A stretch of 64,000 bases of DNA, taken from Lactobacillus pasteurii DSM 23907 = CRBIP 24.76. Its GTDB lineage: Bacteria; Bacillota; Bacilli; Lactobacillales; Lactobacillaceae. A program made the position numbers and the translations under genes. The notes under the pieces are model-generated. The model saw only the letters and a list, made by a program, of their open reading frames with translations, was not told where the DNA came from and ran no database searches. The DNA is taken from NCBI RefSeq assembly GCF_000297025.1, contig NZ_CAKD01000010.1, positions 47,331 through 111,330 of the forward strand, read 5' to 3'. Positions 17,505 through 24,798 of the stretch are shown here, in pieces. How positions within the stretch are numbered: position 1 is the first letter of the stretch; each line of letters starts with the position of its first letter.

Positions 17505-18521
17505 TTACCAAGTTATTCTAAAGATTTTATTTTTCTTTGTATCATATGTCCATTCATCATGATAAGCAACAGTTAGATAAACATCATTTTCATTATTAAC
17601 TTGAATACCTTCAAATTCTGTCGCATATCCTGAATCATCTAACTCACTATATCCATCTAAATTTAGAATATCCCACTGACCTATTTCTGTCGTGCCCCAT
17701 GGAATTTTAACAATTTTTCTTGGCTTTGATTTAATGTTAGACGCATCAGGATGTCTTTCACTTGAAATGTAGATATTTAAATTATCATCGATATCATATC
17801 CTTGAAGTGATCCTACTTTTTTAATTAAATTATCGATCTTAAACGCATTAATACATTGATCCGATAAATTGTGTGTCCTTAAGTTTACATCGCCAGTTCC
17901 AACACTATTCAAAGCATCGTTCACATCAGCTAAATCATATACAGAGAAATAACCAGTTCCTGCACTATCAACTGTTACAATCAAGAAATAACTATAATTT
18001 GGTGATGGTGACACCGCTGCTTCTGATCTTACTAGTGTACTTCCATCATAGCCTAAACCAAACTTTTTACCAGCTTGGTTTAAATTTGAGATTCGTGGAA
18101 GTTGAGTGTTATTCTCATACTTTTGTTTATGAAATGGTACTCTAGCAATTTGAGTATCCCAGTAGATTTTATCTTTTGCATTATACTTACTCTTGGTTCC
18201 AATAAACCAACCAGCAGAATTATTTTCTCTACCACCATCCTCACGACTCCCTGCTGGTCCTGCATATTCCCACGTTTGAGTATGCCCACCAGCAGTTTGG
18301 TTTATATTAATACCTTTAGTTTTTGGTCCCTCTAAATATAATCTCTCTGCATACTTACCTTTAGTAAAACTTGAACCTTTACGTGCTCGATATACTACCG
18401 CATCTGTACCACTTTCTAACAATTGCAATGCATAAATATATGACCTACCAACATTGCCTTTTTGGACTACAACTTCATGTAATCCTTTTAAATCATACAT
18501 TTCTTTAATATCAACCATCAT
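17505..18521 (-). CDS. hlv: Helveticin J-family class III bacteriocin
   Basis: The 338-residue protein is close to helveticin J in length and in the order of its hallmark segments: VVQKGNVGRSYIYALQL (about residue 17), GGHTQTWEYAGPAG (about 78), GWFIGTK (about 103), QIARVPF (about 125), LVRSEAAVSPSPNYSYFLI (about 165), LQGYDIDDNLNIYISSERHPD (about 240) and VNNENDVYLTVAYHDE near the end. Helveticins are large heat-labile proteins active against related lactobacilli and have no classical signal peptide; none is seen here. The ribosome site CGGAGG lies 4 and 7 bases before tandem ATGs. A holin-like gene is 24 bases upstream in the same orientation. No immunity gene is recognised. Confidence 0.88.
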   Translation of the reverse strand: MMVDIKEMYDLKGLHEVVVQKGNVGRSYIYALQLLESGTDAVVYRARKGSSFTKGKYAERLYLEGPKTKGININQTAGGHTQTWEYAGPAGSREDGGRENNSAGWFIGTKSKYNAKDKIYWDTQIARVPFHKQKYENNTQLPRISNLNQAGKKFGLGYDGSTLVRSEAAVSPSPNYSYFLIVTVDSAGTGYFSVYDLADVNDALNSVGTGDVNLRTHNLSDQCINAFKIDNLIKKVGSLQGYDIDDNLNIYISSERHPDASNIKSKPRKIVKIPWGTTEIGQWDILNLDGYSELDDSGYATEFEGIQVNNENDVYLTVAYHDEWTYDTKKNKIFRITW

Positions 18522-18545
18522 AAAACCTCCGAAAAATTTATAAAT

Positions 18546-18872
18546 TTACTGCTTATCCTGAGTATCGTGCTGTTTGTTCATTTGCTTCGCAACTTCCGCA
18601 AAAATGTCCTGCACTTCTTGTTCATTTAACTTAAAGCCCTTAGCTTCCAGTCCATCTACTACCGCATTGCCGACACGATTAATTTTCTGCATATTAGATA
18701 AGTTTTCTTTGTCGTATAAGCAGACATAGCTTTTCATCAATTTATCGGCAGTATTACGAAACTCTTCCAGTTGCTTATTCTTAAAATGAACTCTGCTCAA
18801 GATGCCAATACCAATTACACTGATCACCCATAAAATTAAGGCGATCAGTTCTACATAGTCATGAATATCCAT
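18546..18872 (-). CDS. Phage holin-like protein (LL-H family type)
   Basis: The 108-residue protein has one N-terminal membrane segment (ELIALILWVISVIGIGIL) and a long charged helical tail (KNKQLEEFRNTADKLMKSYV ... LEAKGFKLNEQEVQDIFAEV). This architecture fits the LL-H-type phage holin family, which makes membrane holes to release lysin. The assignment rests on topology and pattern, not on a unique motif. A GAGGTGA ribosome site lies about 12 bases upstream. It is followed after 24 bases by the helveticin gene, suggesting one transcript in which the holin helps release the bacteriocin. There is no endolysin nearby. Confidence 0.6.
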   Translation of the reverse strand: MDIHDYVELIALILWVISVIGIGILSRVHFKNKQLEEFRNTADKLMKSYVCLYDKENLSNMQKINRVGNAVVDGLEAKGFKLNEQEVQDIFAEVAKQMNKQHDTQDKQ

Positions 18873-18988
18873 GATTAAATTAATTCACCTCTCTTATAAT
18901 CAAAGGGAGCTATTACATGTCCATTGGACTTCACCTCTGTTTAAAAATATTCAACAAGTCGCCTCATGTAGTATTGACGTACATAAAT

Positions 18989-19017
18989 TTGACATAAAGC
19001 AGTCAATATACTACAAT
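18989..19017 (+). promoter_or_regulatory. Sigma-70 promoter within an operator-like dyad
   Basis: TTGACA (18989-18994) and TACAAT (19012-19017) are separated by exactly 17 bases and read toward the repressor gene. The promoter is embraced by a dyad, TAGTATTGAC (18969-18978) and GTCAATATACTA (19002-19013). A second possible promoter nearer the gene is TTGACG-17-TTTAAT inside a GTTGAC/GTCAAC dyad at about 19095-19137. The paired dyads between divergent genes resemble a phage repressor/lytic operator region. Confidence 0.6.
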
Positions 19018-19187
19018 TAGGGCATAATAAATAGCGCAATGACCTCAATAGCTAACAGTGAAAAATAATTAAGTCATCGGCCTGTTTATTTTTTGTTGAC
19101 GATTTTATAATATGCTTATTTAATAAACTTGTCAACTAAAAATATGCTTTTACGATATATTTTTTGAAAAATTGGAGTTTCTCTATC

Positions 19188-19526
19188 ATGATCGAGTTTG
19201 AAAGAACGAAAGAACTAGCAAAAAAAAGGAAAATGTCCCTGCTGGAAGTCAACGATAAAGCAGGCTTAGGGAAAAGAAGCATCTATAACTGGAAAAATAG
19301 AAAGCCTGGAATCATGGCTTTAACAGCGGTAGCTAGAGTTCTACACACCTCTGTTGACTATTTAAGCGGTGAGACTGACGATCCTATCCCTCACAACCAG
19401 GAATCTATTAGACTAGAAGACGATCTTCCCCATTCATATAGGGGATATCCGGTTCCCGAGCGGTATCTGAACATCGTTAGAGATTTAATGGAACATGACA
19501 TTCAAGAACGAGAAAATCAAGGGTAG
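19188..19526 (+). CDS. XRE/Cro-CI-type repressor
   Basis: An N-terminal helix-turn-helix (MIEFERTKELAKKRKMSLLE, then KAGLGKRSIYNWKNRKPGIM and ALTAVARVLHTSVDYLSG) occupies about residues 1-65. An acidic linker and SYRGYPVPERYLNIVRDLMEH follow, a C-terminal segment shared with the broken paralogue at 15752. At 112 residues it lacks a peptidase-like CI domain, fitting an ImmR-type repressor. I chose ATG 19188 (GGAG 11 bases upstream); the TTG at 19164 would add eight residues. It is transcribed away from the holin-helveticin pair and probably represses that operon. Confidence 0.8.
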   Translation: MIEFERTKELAKKRKMSLLEVNDKAGLGKRSIYNWKNRKPGIMALTAVARVLHTSVDYLSGETDDPIPHNQESIRLEDDLPHSYRGYPVPERYLNIVRDLMEHDIQERENQG

Positions 19527-19711
19527 CCTTAAGAATATTTTTCCTTTGTCTTTTTAAAATTGATATTTTAATCACACTTATTTCAGGCAGAAAAACACCG
19601 ATAAACATTGATCTATCAGCATTCTAGCCTACTGCCTTAGGTCTGGACTAACGAAACTGCCGTAGAATTGCCTTCTCAGCACCAATCTACTTGTGAAATT
19701 GAAAAAACGTC

Positions 19712-19763
19712 AAAAAAAGAGCCTATGGGATCAACGATCTGAATCCTATATGGCTCTTTTTTC
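19712..19763. terminator. Bidirectional terminator between repressor and secreted-protein gene
   Basis: A long hairpin, AAAAAAAGAGCC...GGCTCTTTTTT, has an inner stem GGAT/ATCC. The rest of 19527-19856 shows no gene; its right end holds the promoter and cre of the next gene. Confidence 0.75.
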
Positions 19764-19814
19764 ACAAAAAATAAAATTTAAGCTTATAAATTGTCTTTAT
19801 AGTTCTAATTATGC

Positions 19815-19836
19815 TACAATTTTGAAAACGCTTAAA
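19815..19836 (+). promoter_or_regulatory. -10 box followed by near-consensus cre
   Basis: TACAAT (19815-19820, with an upstream TG) is followed directly by TTGAAAACGCTTAAA (19822-19836), one base off the cre consensus. The -35 candidate TTGTCT is 18 bases upstream. CcpA bound here would block transcription of the secreted protein gene at 19857. Confidence 0.6.
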
Positions 19837-19856
19837 AGACACAAAGAGGACTTATC

Positions 19857-20369
19857 ATGAATAGGATAAAAAAGGCAATAGCATTAACTTTAGGGGGAAT
19901 TTTATTTATTACGTCTCTAACACCGAGTGCTTCTGTTTTAGCTGAAGAAGGTATGTCGAATTCCAATGTAGAAACAACTAATAGCCCCGAAGTATTCTAT
20001 TCTCTCAGTTCAGAAAAGCAACGCGAAATAATTCGGGCCGCTGCAGCTGAAGAAAATATTTACATTCCCAAATATCCCGATCGTGGAGTAGGAAATTCTG
20101 CATTTAGAATTGCTCAATATATCTTAAAGAATAGAACTAAAATAACTAACATAATTGGAAAAGTTGTTGGAAGAAAAGAAGCTGTTAATTTTGGCGAAGC
20201 ATTAAGAAGTATGGAAGGGCCACTAAGATCAATCGATCGAGCTAAAAAGGGTGGTAAAGATGTTATTAAGAAAGTTATTTATAATGCGCTAAGATCCGTT
20301 GGTGTACCAAGTAAAAACGCAAATGTAACAGCTCATGTTATAACTTCTGTAATTGATGCTTTAGTTTAA
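19857..20369 (+). CDS. Secreted cationic protein of unknown function (bacteriocin-like candidate)
   Basis: I do not recognise a family. The signal peptide (MNRIKKAIALTLGGILFITS, Ala-rich cleavage site near VLA-EE) gives an exported product of about 140 residues. After an acidic spacer (SNSNVETTNSPEVFY) it has a strongly basic amphipathic half: RIAQYILKNRTKITNIIGKV, VGRKEAVNFGEALRSM, DRAKKGGKDVIKKVIYNALR, then a hydrophobic end VTAHVITSVIDALV. There are no Cys residues, no double-glycine leader, no SLAP module and no LPXTG. It has AGAGGA 8 bases upstream and its own cre-controlled promoter. A small acidic cytoplasmic protein is encoded 10 bases downstream, as with a secreted toxin and its immunity protein. 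This is inference from layout only. Confidence 0.65.
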   Translation: MNRIKKAIALTLGGILFITSLTPSASVLAEEGMSNSNVETTNSPEVFYSLSSEKQREIIRAAAAEENIYIPKYPDRGVGNSAFRIAQYILKNRTKITNIIGKVVGRKEAVNFGEALRSMEGPLRSIDRAKKGGKDVIKKVIYNALRSVGVPSKNANVTAHVITSVIDALV

Positions 20370-20379
20370 AAGGTGAAAA

Positions 20380-20796
20380 ATGAGTTTACATTTATACGAT
20401 ATTTCAACTGATAATTCTGACATTAAAAAAATTGTTGAGATTTTACATAGATATGAATTGATGATCGATGATCTATACGAACTAATTGAACATCTTGATC
20501 CTAATTTTGACCGCATGAAGGATAGTTCTTATCTTCGACATGTTTTTGGATTTACAGAAAAAGATGAAGATGAATTAATAGACTTATTCTACGATCATCT
20601 CAACGATTCAAAAGATATCACTTTGAAAGAATTAAGAAAATGGTGCAATGATAAAGGGAGTTTTTCAGAAAAGCAAATAGACAATATCTATGAGGCATAC
20701 CACACTTCTATTGCAAAAACATTTGAGGATAAAAATATGCCAAAACTAAATGAACTTAAAAAGCTTGCAGCTGAATACATTGATAAAGATAAATAG
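20380..20796 (+). CDS. Small acidic helical protein, possible immunity partner
   Basis: I do not recognise a family. The 138-residue product is highly acidic and predicted helical (IVEILHRYELMIDDLYELIEH, FGFTEKDEDELIDLFYDHL, LKELRKWCNDKGSFSEKQ, NELKKLAAEYIDK), with no signal peptide or membrane segment, so it should stay in the cytoplasm. It begins 10 bases after the secreted cationic protein's stop with AAAGGTG as ribosome site, so the two are co-translated. Opposite charge and tight coupling make a partner or immunity role plausible. A regulatory role is equally possible. Confidence 0.6.
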   Translation: MSLHLYDISTDNSDIKKIVEILHRYELMIDDLYELIEHLDPNFDRMKDSSYLRHVFGFTEKDEDELIDLFYDHLNDSKDITLKELRKWCNDKGSFSEKQIDNIYEAYHTSIAKTFEDKNMPKLNELKKLAAEYIDKDK

Positions 20797-20830
20797 TCAA
20801 TATAGATGTTTTATCAAAAAATATAAAAAG

Positions 20831-20957
20831 GTGTCTGGGAAAACTCGGAAATTAAGAAATCCTACTAAATCTTGGTATTGATAAACCTTGATTTAATAGG
20901 ATTTTTCTTTTGCGTGAAGGTCTAAAATTAACTAAAAATAGACTTTTCCTCAGACAC
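20831..20957. repeat. 127-bp terminal-inverted-repeat element with internal terminator (copy 2)
   Basis: It has the same outer ends as copy 1 (GTGTCTGGGAAAA at 20831 and TTTTCCTCAGACAC ending at 20957, one mismatch) but an unrelated core. The core is a hairpin of about 18 bp, AATCCTACTAAATC.../...GATTTAATAGGATT, followed by TTTTTC. It lies between converging genes, and its right end supplies part of the stop codon of the minus-strand gene. Confidence 0.75.
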
Positions 20958-21295
20958 TATTTTTCATTTGCTAAAAAATCGATATAAGCGGTCAATGCCT
21001 CTCGTTGATACCGTTCCAGCGGATTAGATTCTGGGTAAGTCGAATCCCTAAAATCAGTAGCGGATTTGATCATTTCTTCTCTTGAAGCACCTTTTGGTTG
21101 GTCGATTTCTTCAAGTTGTCTAAGCAAGTTTCGATCGATCTTTTCACGGAAATACTCCGCTCTTGCTTCTGCGATTTGCAAGTTCATTTTAGCCTCTATG
21201 TCCTCTGGATTAGTTGATAATTGGAGCTTATAATCTTGAATCTGTTTCATGTATTTCATCAGATCATCTAGTTCGGTCTTCTTTTTTCTTGGCAT
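20957..21295 (-). CDS. Hypothetical charged protein, possible plasmid mobilisation accessory
   Basis: I do not recognise a family. The 112-residue protein is soluble and highly charged (starts MPRKKKTELDDLMKYMKQIQ; ends ERYQREALTAYIDFLANEK) with coiled-coil potential and an excellent ribosome site (AAAAGGAG). It is divergent from the open frame at 21364 across a G-rich direct and inverted repeat segment. This geometry suggests a MobC-like accessory protein beside an origin of transfer, but no motif proves it. Confidence 0.5.
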   Translation of the reverse strand: MPRKKKTELDDLMKYMKQIQDYKLQLSTNPEDIEAKMNLQIAEARAEYFREKIDRNLLRQLEEIDQPKGASREEMIKSATDFRDSTYPESNPLERYQREALTAYIDFLANEK

Positions 21296-21324
21296 TTATA
21301 TCACTCCTTTTGGTAATTTAAATT

Positions 21325-21360
21325 GGGGTCTTGGGGTGTTAACCCTAAGTAGGTTTGGAG
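21325..21360. other. G-rich repeat segment, oriT-like
   Basis: TTGGGGTC and TTGGGGTG are repeated in tandem and followed by a small dyad, GGGT-GTTAA-ACCC-like. Short G-rich repeats between divergent mobilisation-type genes recall transfer origins. This is only a resemblance. Confidence 0.25.
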
Positions 21361-21363
21361 TAA

Positions 21364-21687
21364 TCCAAAAACGAGCTTTCAAACGATAAGACTCCACTAA
21401 CTCAGGCATTGATTGCAGAACTATTGGCTCAGCAACAGAAGGCTCTAGCCAAGAATAAGCACGCCAAGGAACTATTATCTGCGTATAAGGCAGGATTAGT
21501 AGGTGATGACCTAGCAACAGCCAAAGCAAACGCTCAACGATTGATGGCAAAGAAGCAAGAAGAGCTGGAATTAGTCGAAGAGTTGAGACAGCGAGAAGAA
21601 GAAGCACAGCAAGAATCTCAGTCTAAATTAACCGAAAAAGAAAAGGAATATCTACAATGGCGTAGAAGTCAGGGACTAGATCGTTAA
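21364..21687 (+). pseudogene. C-terminal remnant of a plasmid-type protein
   Basis: An open frame after TAA 21361-21363 has no good start: the first ATG is far inside, and the ATT/TTG candidates near 21403-21409 lack a clear ribosome site. It reads ELSNDKTPLTQALIAELLAQ, then KHAKELLSAYKAGLVGDDL, then a long Glu/Arg/Gln-rich coiled coil (KKQEELELVEELRQREEEAQ) ending RRSQGLDR. Such charged coiled-coil tails end many Gram-positive mobilisation relaxases, but the relaxase domain is absent. It is probably what remains after a deletion. Confidence 0.4.
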
Positions 21688-21764
21688 AAACTCAAATATA
21701 CCACTCCAAAAAGAGTGTAATATGTATTAAGTAACATTACATAATATTACATTGAGGTATTACT

Positions 21765-22335
21765 ATGACAAATCAAGCAAGAAAAGAAACATATACTACA
21801 CGTGAAATAGCTGATATACTGGGGTTCAGTGACTATCACAAAGTGTCAAATTATCTAGCCAAAGTCAAGGCATCACCAGTTGATAAAATAGGCAATGTTA
21901 ATTACTATCCAACTCAAGTTAAAGATATGGCTATTACTTACTTTAAAACCCTTGAAACGACTAGAAATAAAAGCTCAAAGGTTAGCAGAACTCAGGAAGT
22001 AATAGATGGATTACATTCTCAAATTACCATCCTTACCAATCGTCAAAAACAAGAAATTGCTGAACTCAAAGAGCACTACCAACAATTGATTGATTCCAAA
22101 AATCAAACCATCACTTCTCTCCAAGCAGAAGTTGAAAGACTAGCCAAGGAATTAGAAATCAAAAATACCCAAATCGAAACCAGCAATCAATTAGCTACCC
22201 AAGCGCAAAAACTCACAGCTCAGGCTCAACAGCTGCATTACCTAGATTCTTCCCAAAGATGAGTCTAAAACCGCTCAGAAGTCCTCAGAAGACGAAAAAC
22301 AGCAAAAAAAGAAACGTTGGTTCAACTGGAAATAA
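21765..22335 (+). pseudogene. Plasmid Rep-associated protein (HTH + DUF536-like coiled coil), frameshifted near the end
   Basis: An N-terminal winged helix-turn-helix (TYTTREIADILGFSDYHKVS, NYLAKVKASPVDKIGNVNYY) is followed by a long coiled coil (KQEIAELKEHYQQLIDSKNQ ... SLQAEVERLAKELEIKNTQ). This matches the DUF536-type genes found beside rep in many lactic acid bacterial plasmids. The annotated frame stops at 22262, but a one-base shift near 22245 restores PKDESKTAQKSSEDEKQQKK followed by KRWFNWK, the W-x-x-W-type end usual for the family, with stop at 22333-22335. So it is probably a recent frameshift. Dyads TGTAATAT/ATATTACA at 21716-21754 may be its own operator. No rep gene is adjacent here. 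Confidence 0.65.
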
Positions 22336-22349
22336 AACATTCTAAGCTA

Positions 22350-22397
22350 AATAGTGAATTAGTTATCCGACGGGATAATTGATTCACTATTTTTATT
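22350..22397 (+). terminator. Terminator after the DUF536-like gene
   Basis: A long imperfect hairpin, AATAGTGAAT-N-AGTTATCC/GGATAATT-N-ATTCACTATT, is followed by TTTTATTC. Confidence 0.75.
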
Positions 22398-22414
22398 CTT
22401 TTGTAGAATTAAAG

Positions 22415-22577
22415 TAGTAGTAAAACGATATGCCCTGAGGTCTTTAGACACTTGATGTCGTATACAAAACTGGCAGTTTTACTTAAGTTTTCAATAGTCT
22501 CTTCGAAGAATGTGGACACTAGATGTCGAGTTTAGAAAATTAGATCTGATTTCTTAAGTAAATACGTTTTACTACTA
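22415..22577 (+). ncRNA. Candidate IS110 bridge RNA
   Basis: The non-coding left end of the IS110 element is bracketed by a perfect 13-bp inverted repeat, TAGTAGTAAAACG (22415-22427) and CGTTTTACTACTA (22565-22577), which would close a 163-nt structured RNA. Inside are two near-identical 14-mers, GACACTTGATGTCG (22447-22460) and GACACTAGATGTCG (22515-22528), each itself able to fold. IS110-group elements encode a bridge RNA of this size in the left end, with two loops that pair with target and donor DNA; the paired 14-mers fit such loops. Placement is inference; the repeats are directly visible. Confidence 0.55.
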
Positions 22578-22596
22578 AGTTTTGGAGGTTTTTATT

Positions 22597-23823
22597 ATGC
22601 AAGTTACTTTTGGAATTGATGTAAGCAAATCTACTTCTACTGTTTGTGAACTAATTGGTGAAAGCAAAAATGAACTAACCATTACTAATAATCGTCCTGG
22701 TTTTATTCAATTGCTTCATGAATTAACCGCTTTTTCTAAACATCCGCAAATTATTTTTGAAGCTACCGGTGTTTATTCACGTACACTGCAATCTTTTCTG
22801 GAAGACTATGGCTATGATTATGTAATTCTTAATCCTCTTAAAGCTAAAAAAGAAATGGATATGGGACTACGTCATAATAAGACTGATAAAACTGATGCTT
22901 ATCATTTAGCCTTAATTCAAAGACTATATCATCATCCAATTAATCAACTTCAATCTCAAACTTATAAGCAGCTTAATGCTTTGAGCCGCTTCTATGACCA
23001 GTTAACAGCTGACTTAGTAATGGCTAAAAATTGACTTCACCAAGCTCTACAATCGACTTTTCCTGAAATTGAAAATCTATTTTCTTCTGCTAAAGGTAAA
23101 AATTACTGGCAAATAGTTGTGCGATATCCTCATTGTGACTTAGTAAGAAGAGAAGATAAAAAACAGCTTATTAACTGGTTAATGAGCTTAAAGGGGATTG
23201 CTTTTAAACACGCTCTAAGGACTGCAGATAAATTAATTGAATTAGCTTATCAAGCTTATCCAGTTGTATCTTGCTCTAGCATAGAAGTCGAGCAAGTGCA
23301 GTATTATGCACACAGATTGCTTAATTTAAGTGATCAAAGAGAAAATTTAATCGCAAGAATGGTTAAGTTAGCGAAGTCTTTGCCTAATCATGATTTAGAA
23401 AACCTAGAAAGCATTCCAGGCTTTGCACAGACCACTGCTGTCAGAGTTTTAGCAGAGTTAGGAGATTTACGCAGATTTAGTAATCCTAATAAAATCAATG
23501 CTTTTATCGGAATTGATCCAGGCAGATATCAGTCAGGAGAAATGGAATCTAATTTAAGTATTACTAAACATGGCAATGCAGTCGCACGTAAGTTGCTTTA
23601 TCGAGCTATTGGACAAATTGATAATGCAGCTAAGACAAATCCGTGTCATATAGCAGATTATTATGAAAGCAAAAAGCTATCCTCTCAAACCAAAGGGTTC
23701 AAAAAGATAGCTATTGCTTCAATTCATAAACTAATCAGGACCATTTATGCTCTGATTATCAATGATCAACTATATGATTACAACGTAGCCACACATAACC
23801 AAAAAGACTTTAGTCGTAATTAA
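22597..23823 (+). mobile_element. IS110-family transposase gene with an in-frame stop codon
   Basis: Start ATG 22597 follows GGAGG. The N-terminal DEDD-type RuvC-like domain begins QVTFGIDVSKSTSTVCELIG and shows IIFEATGVYSRTLQSFL and NKTDKTDAYHLA. The C-terminal Transposase_20 domain shows ESIPGFAQTTAVRVLAELGD and the catalytic-serine region INAFIGIDPGRYQSG. Codon 146 is TGA (23032-23034) in ...AKN-stop-LHQAL, where CGA (Arg) is the obvious ancestor; the frame otherwise stays open to 23823. Unless the stop is read through, the element is inactive. IS110 elements lack terminal inverted repeats, so exact ends are not set. Confidence 0.85.
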
Positions 23824-24120
23824 TTGATCAAGTACATTATAACGCTAAGCCCATAAATTAAATATAGAGGTGGGCTTATTTAGTATGCTTTCTAAAAAAA
23901 TAAATCGCCACTAAAAGATACTCATGACAAAATTTAGATAAAAAATAAAGCCAAACACCTTATTGCGCTTGACTTTACGTAGAAAAAGACCGCTTGAAGT
24001 AGCGGTCTAAATATCAACTTTTATCCATTTAGCCACTGCTTGTAGTGACTCTGGGGTAGTTGTATTACCAGTACAACTGCCCTTTTTCTATGTTTATTTT
24101 AGCAAAAATTTAAATTACTG
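23824..24120. other. Intergenic: IS110 right flank, hairpins, possible XRE remnant
   Basis: A hairpin AAGCCCA/TGGGCTT (23847-23877) ends the IS transcript. AGACCGCT/AGCGGTCT (23987-24008) and GGGTAGTTGTA/TACAACTGCCC (24053-24083, then a T-run) are further terminator-like dyads. On the minus strand 24007-24081 reads GSCTGNTTTPESLQAVAKWI then KVDI and a stop, which looks like the tail of a lambda-type helix-turn-helix domain, but no start remains. Confidence 0.4.
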
Positions 24121-24136
24121 TGGAACGGCGGAAGTT
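24121..24136 (+). repeat. Possible third copy of the hsdS WEQRK recombination repeat
   Basis: TGGAACGGCGGAAGTT matches the conserved hsdS repeat GGGAACAGCGGAAGTT at 14 of 16 positions. The sequence after it, up to 24271, is too short and broken to be a full TRD, so it may be the stump of a lost cassette. Confidence 0.35.
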
Positions 24137-24271
24137 TTATGAAGCGATATTTTTAGATATTGTCCTTGCTTTTTGAGATACTGGACTTGGATCATGGTTG
24201 ATTTCCGTCATATTTTGTGAAAGTGTTTTGACGATAGGAAGAAAACTAGATTTGCTGTCATTTATGTTAAA

Positions 24272-24775
24272 TGGGAACAGCGGAAGTTGGGGGATTTTAT
24301 AATTGAATTTCATGAAAAAACAATCGTAAATAATCAATATCCAATTTTAACTTCATCAAGAAAAGGAATTTTTCTTCAAACGGAATATTATTCAGGTAAT
24401 CAAGTGGCTTCGAAAGATAACACTGGTTATAATGTTGTTCCATATGGTTATTTCACTTACCGCCATATGTCAGATGACAATATTTTTAGATTTAACATCA
24501 ATAAAATTGTCGATAAAGGAATAGTAAGCACGCTTTATCCTGTTTTTACAACAAATAAACATTTAGATTCTCGTTATTTACAAATACAATTAAACCATGG
24601 AAATGAATTTGCAAAGTATGCTCTTTTACAAAAACAGGGTGGATCTAGAACGTATATGTATCTTAGTAAATTAAAAAAATTGATACTTACTATGCCAAAC
24701 TCTACAACAGAGCAAAGAAAGATAAGTGAATTCTTTGATACCTTTGATTCCCTCATCACCCTTCATCAGCGTAAG
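24272..24775 (+). pseudogene. hsdS: Silent hsdS TRD cassette A
   Basis: The frame starts WEQRKLGDFIIEFHEKTIVN and ends TEQRKISEFFDTFDSLITLH-QRK, i.e. one target recognition domain with its flanking conserved repeats and no start codon or ribosome site of its own. It then continues out of homology into the recombinase gene's leader. It is in opposite orientation to the expressed hsdS, so its repeats are inverted relative to those at 28479-28481 and 29093-29095. It is a donor for recombination, not an independent gene. Confidence 0.85.
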
Positions 24776-24798
24776 CCACCTGAAGATGGAGAACTATT

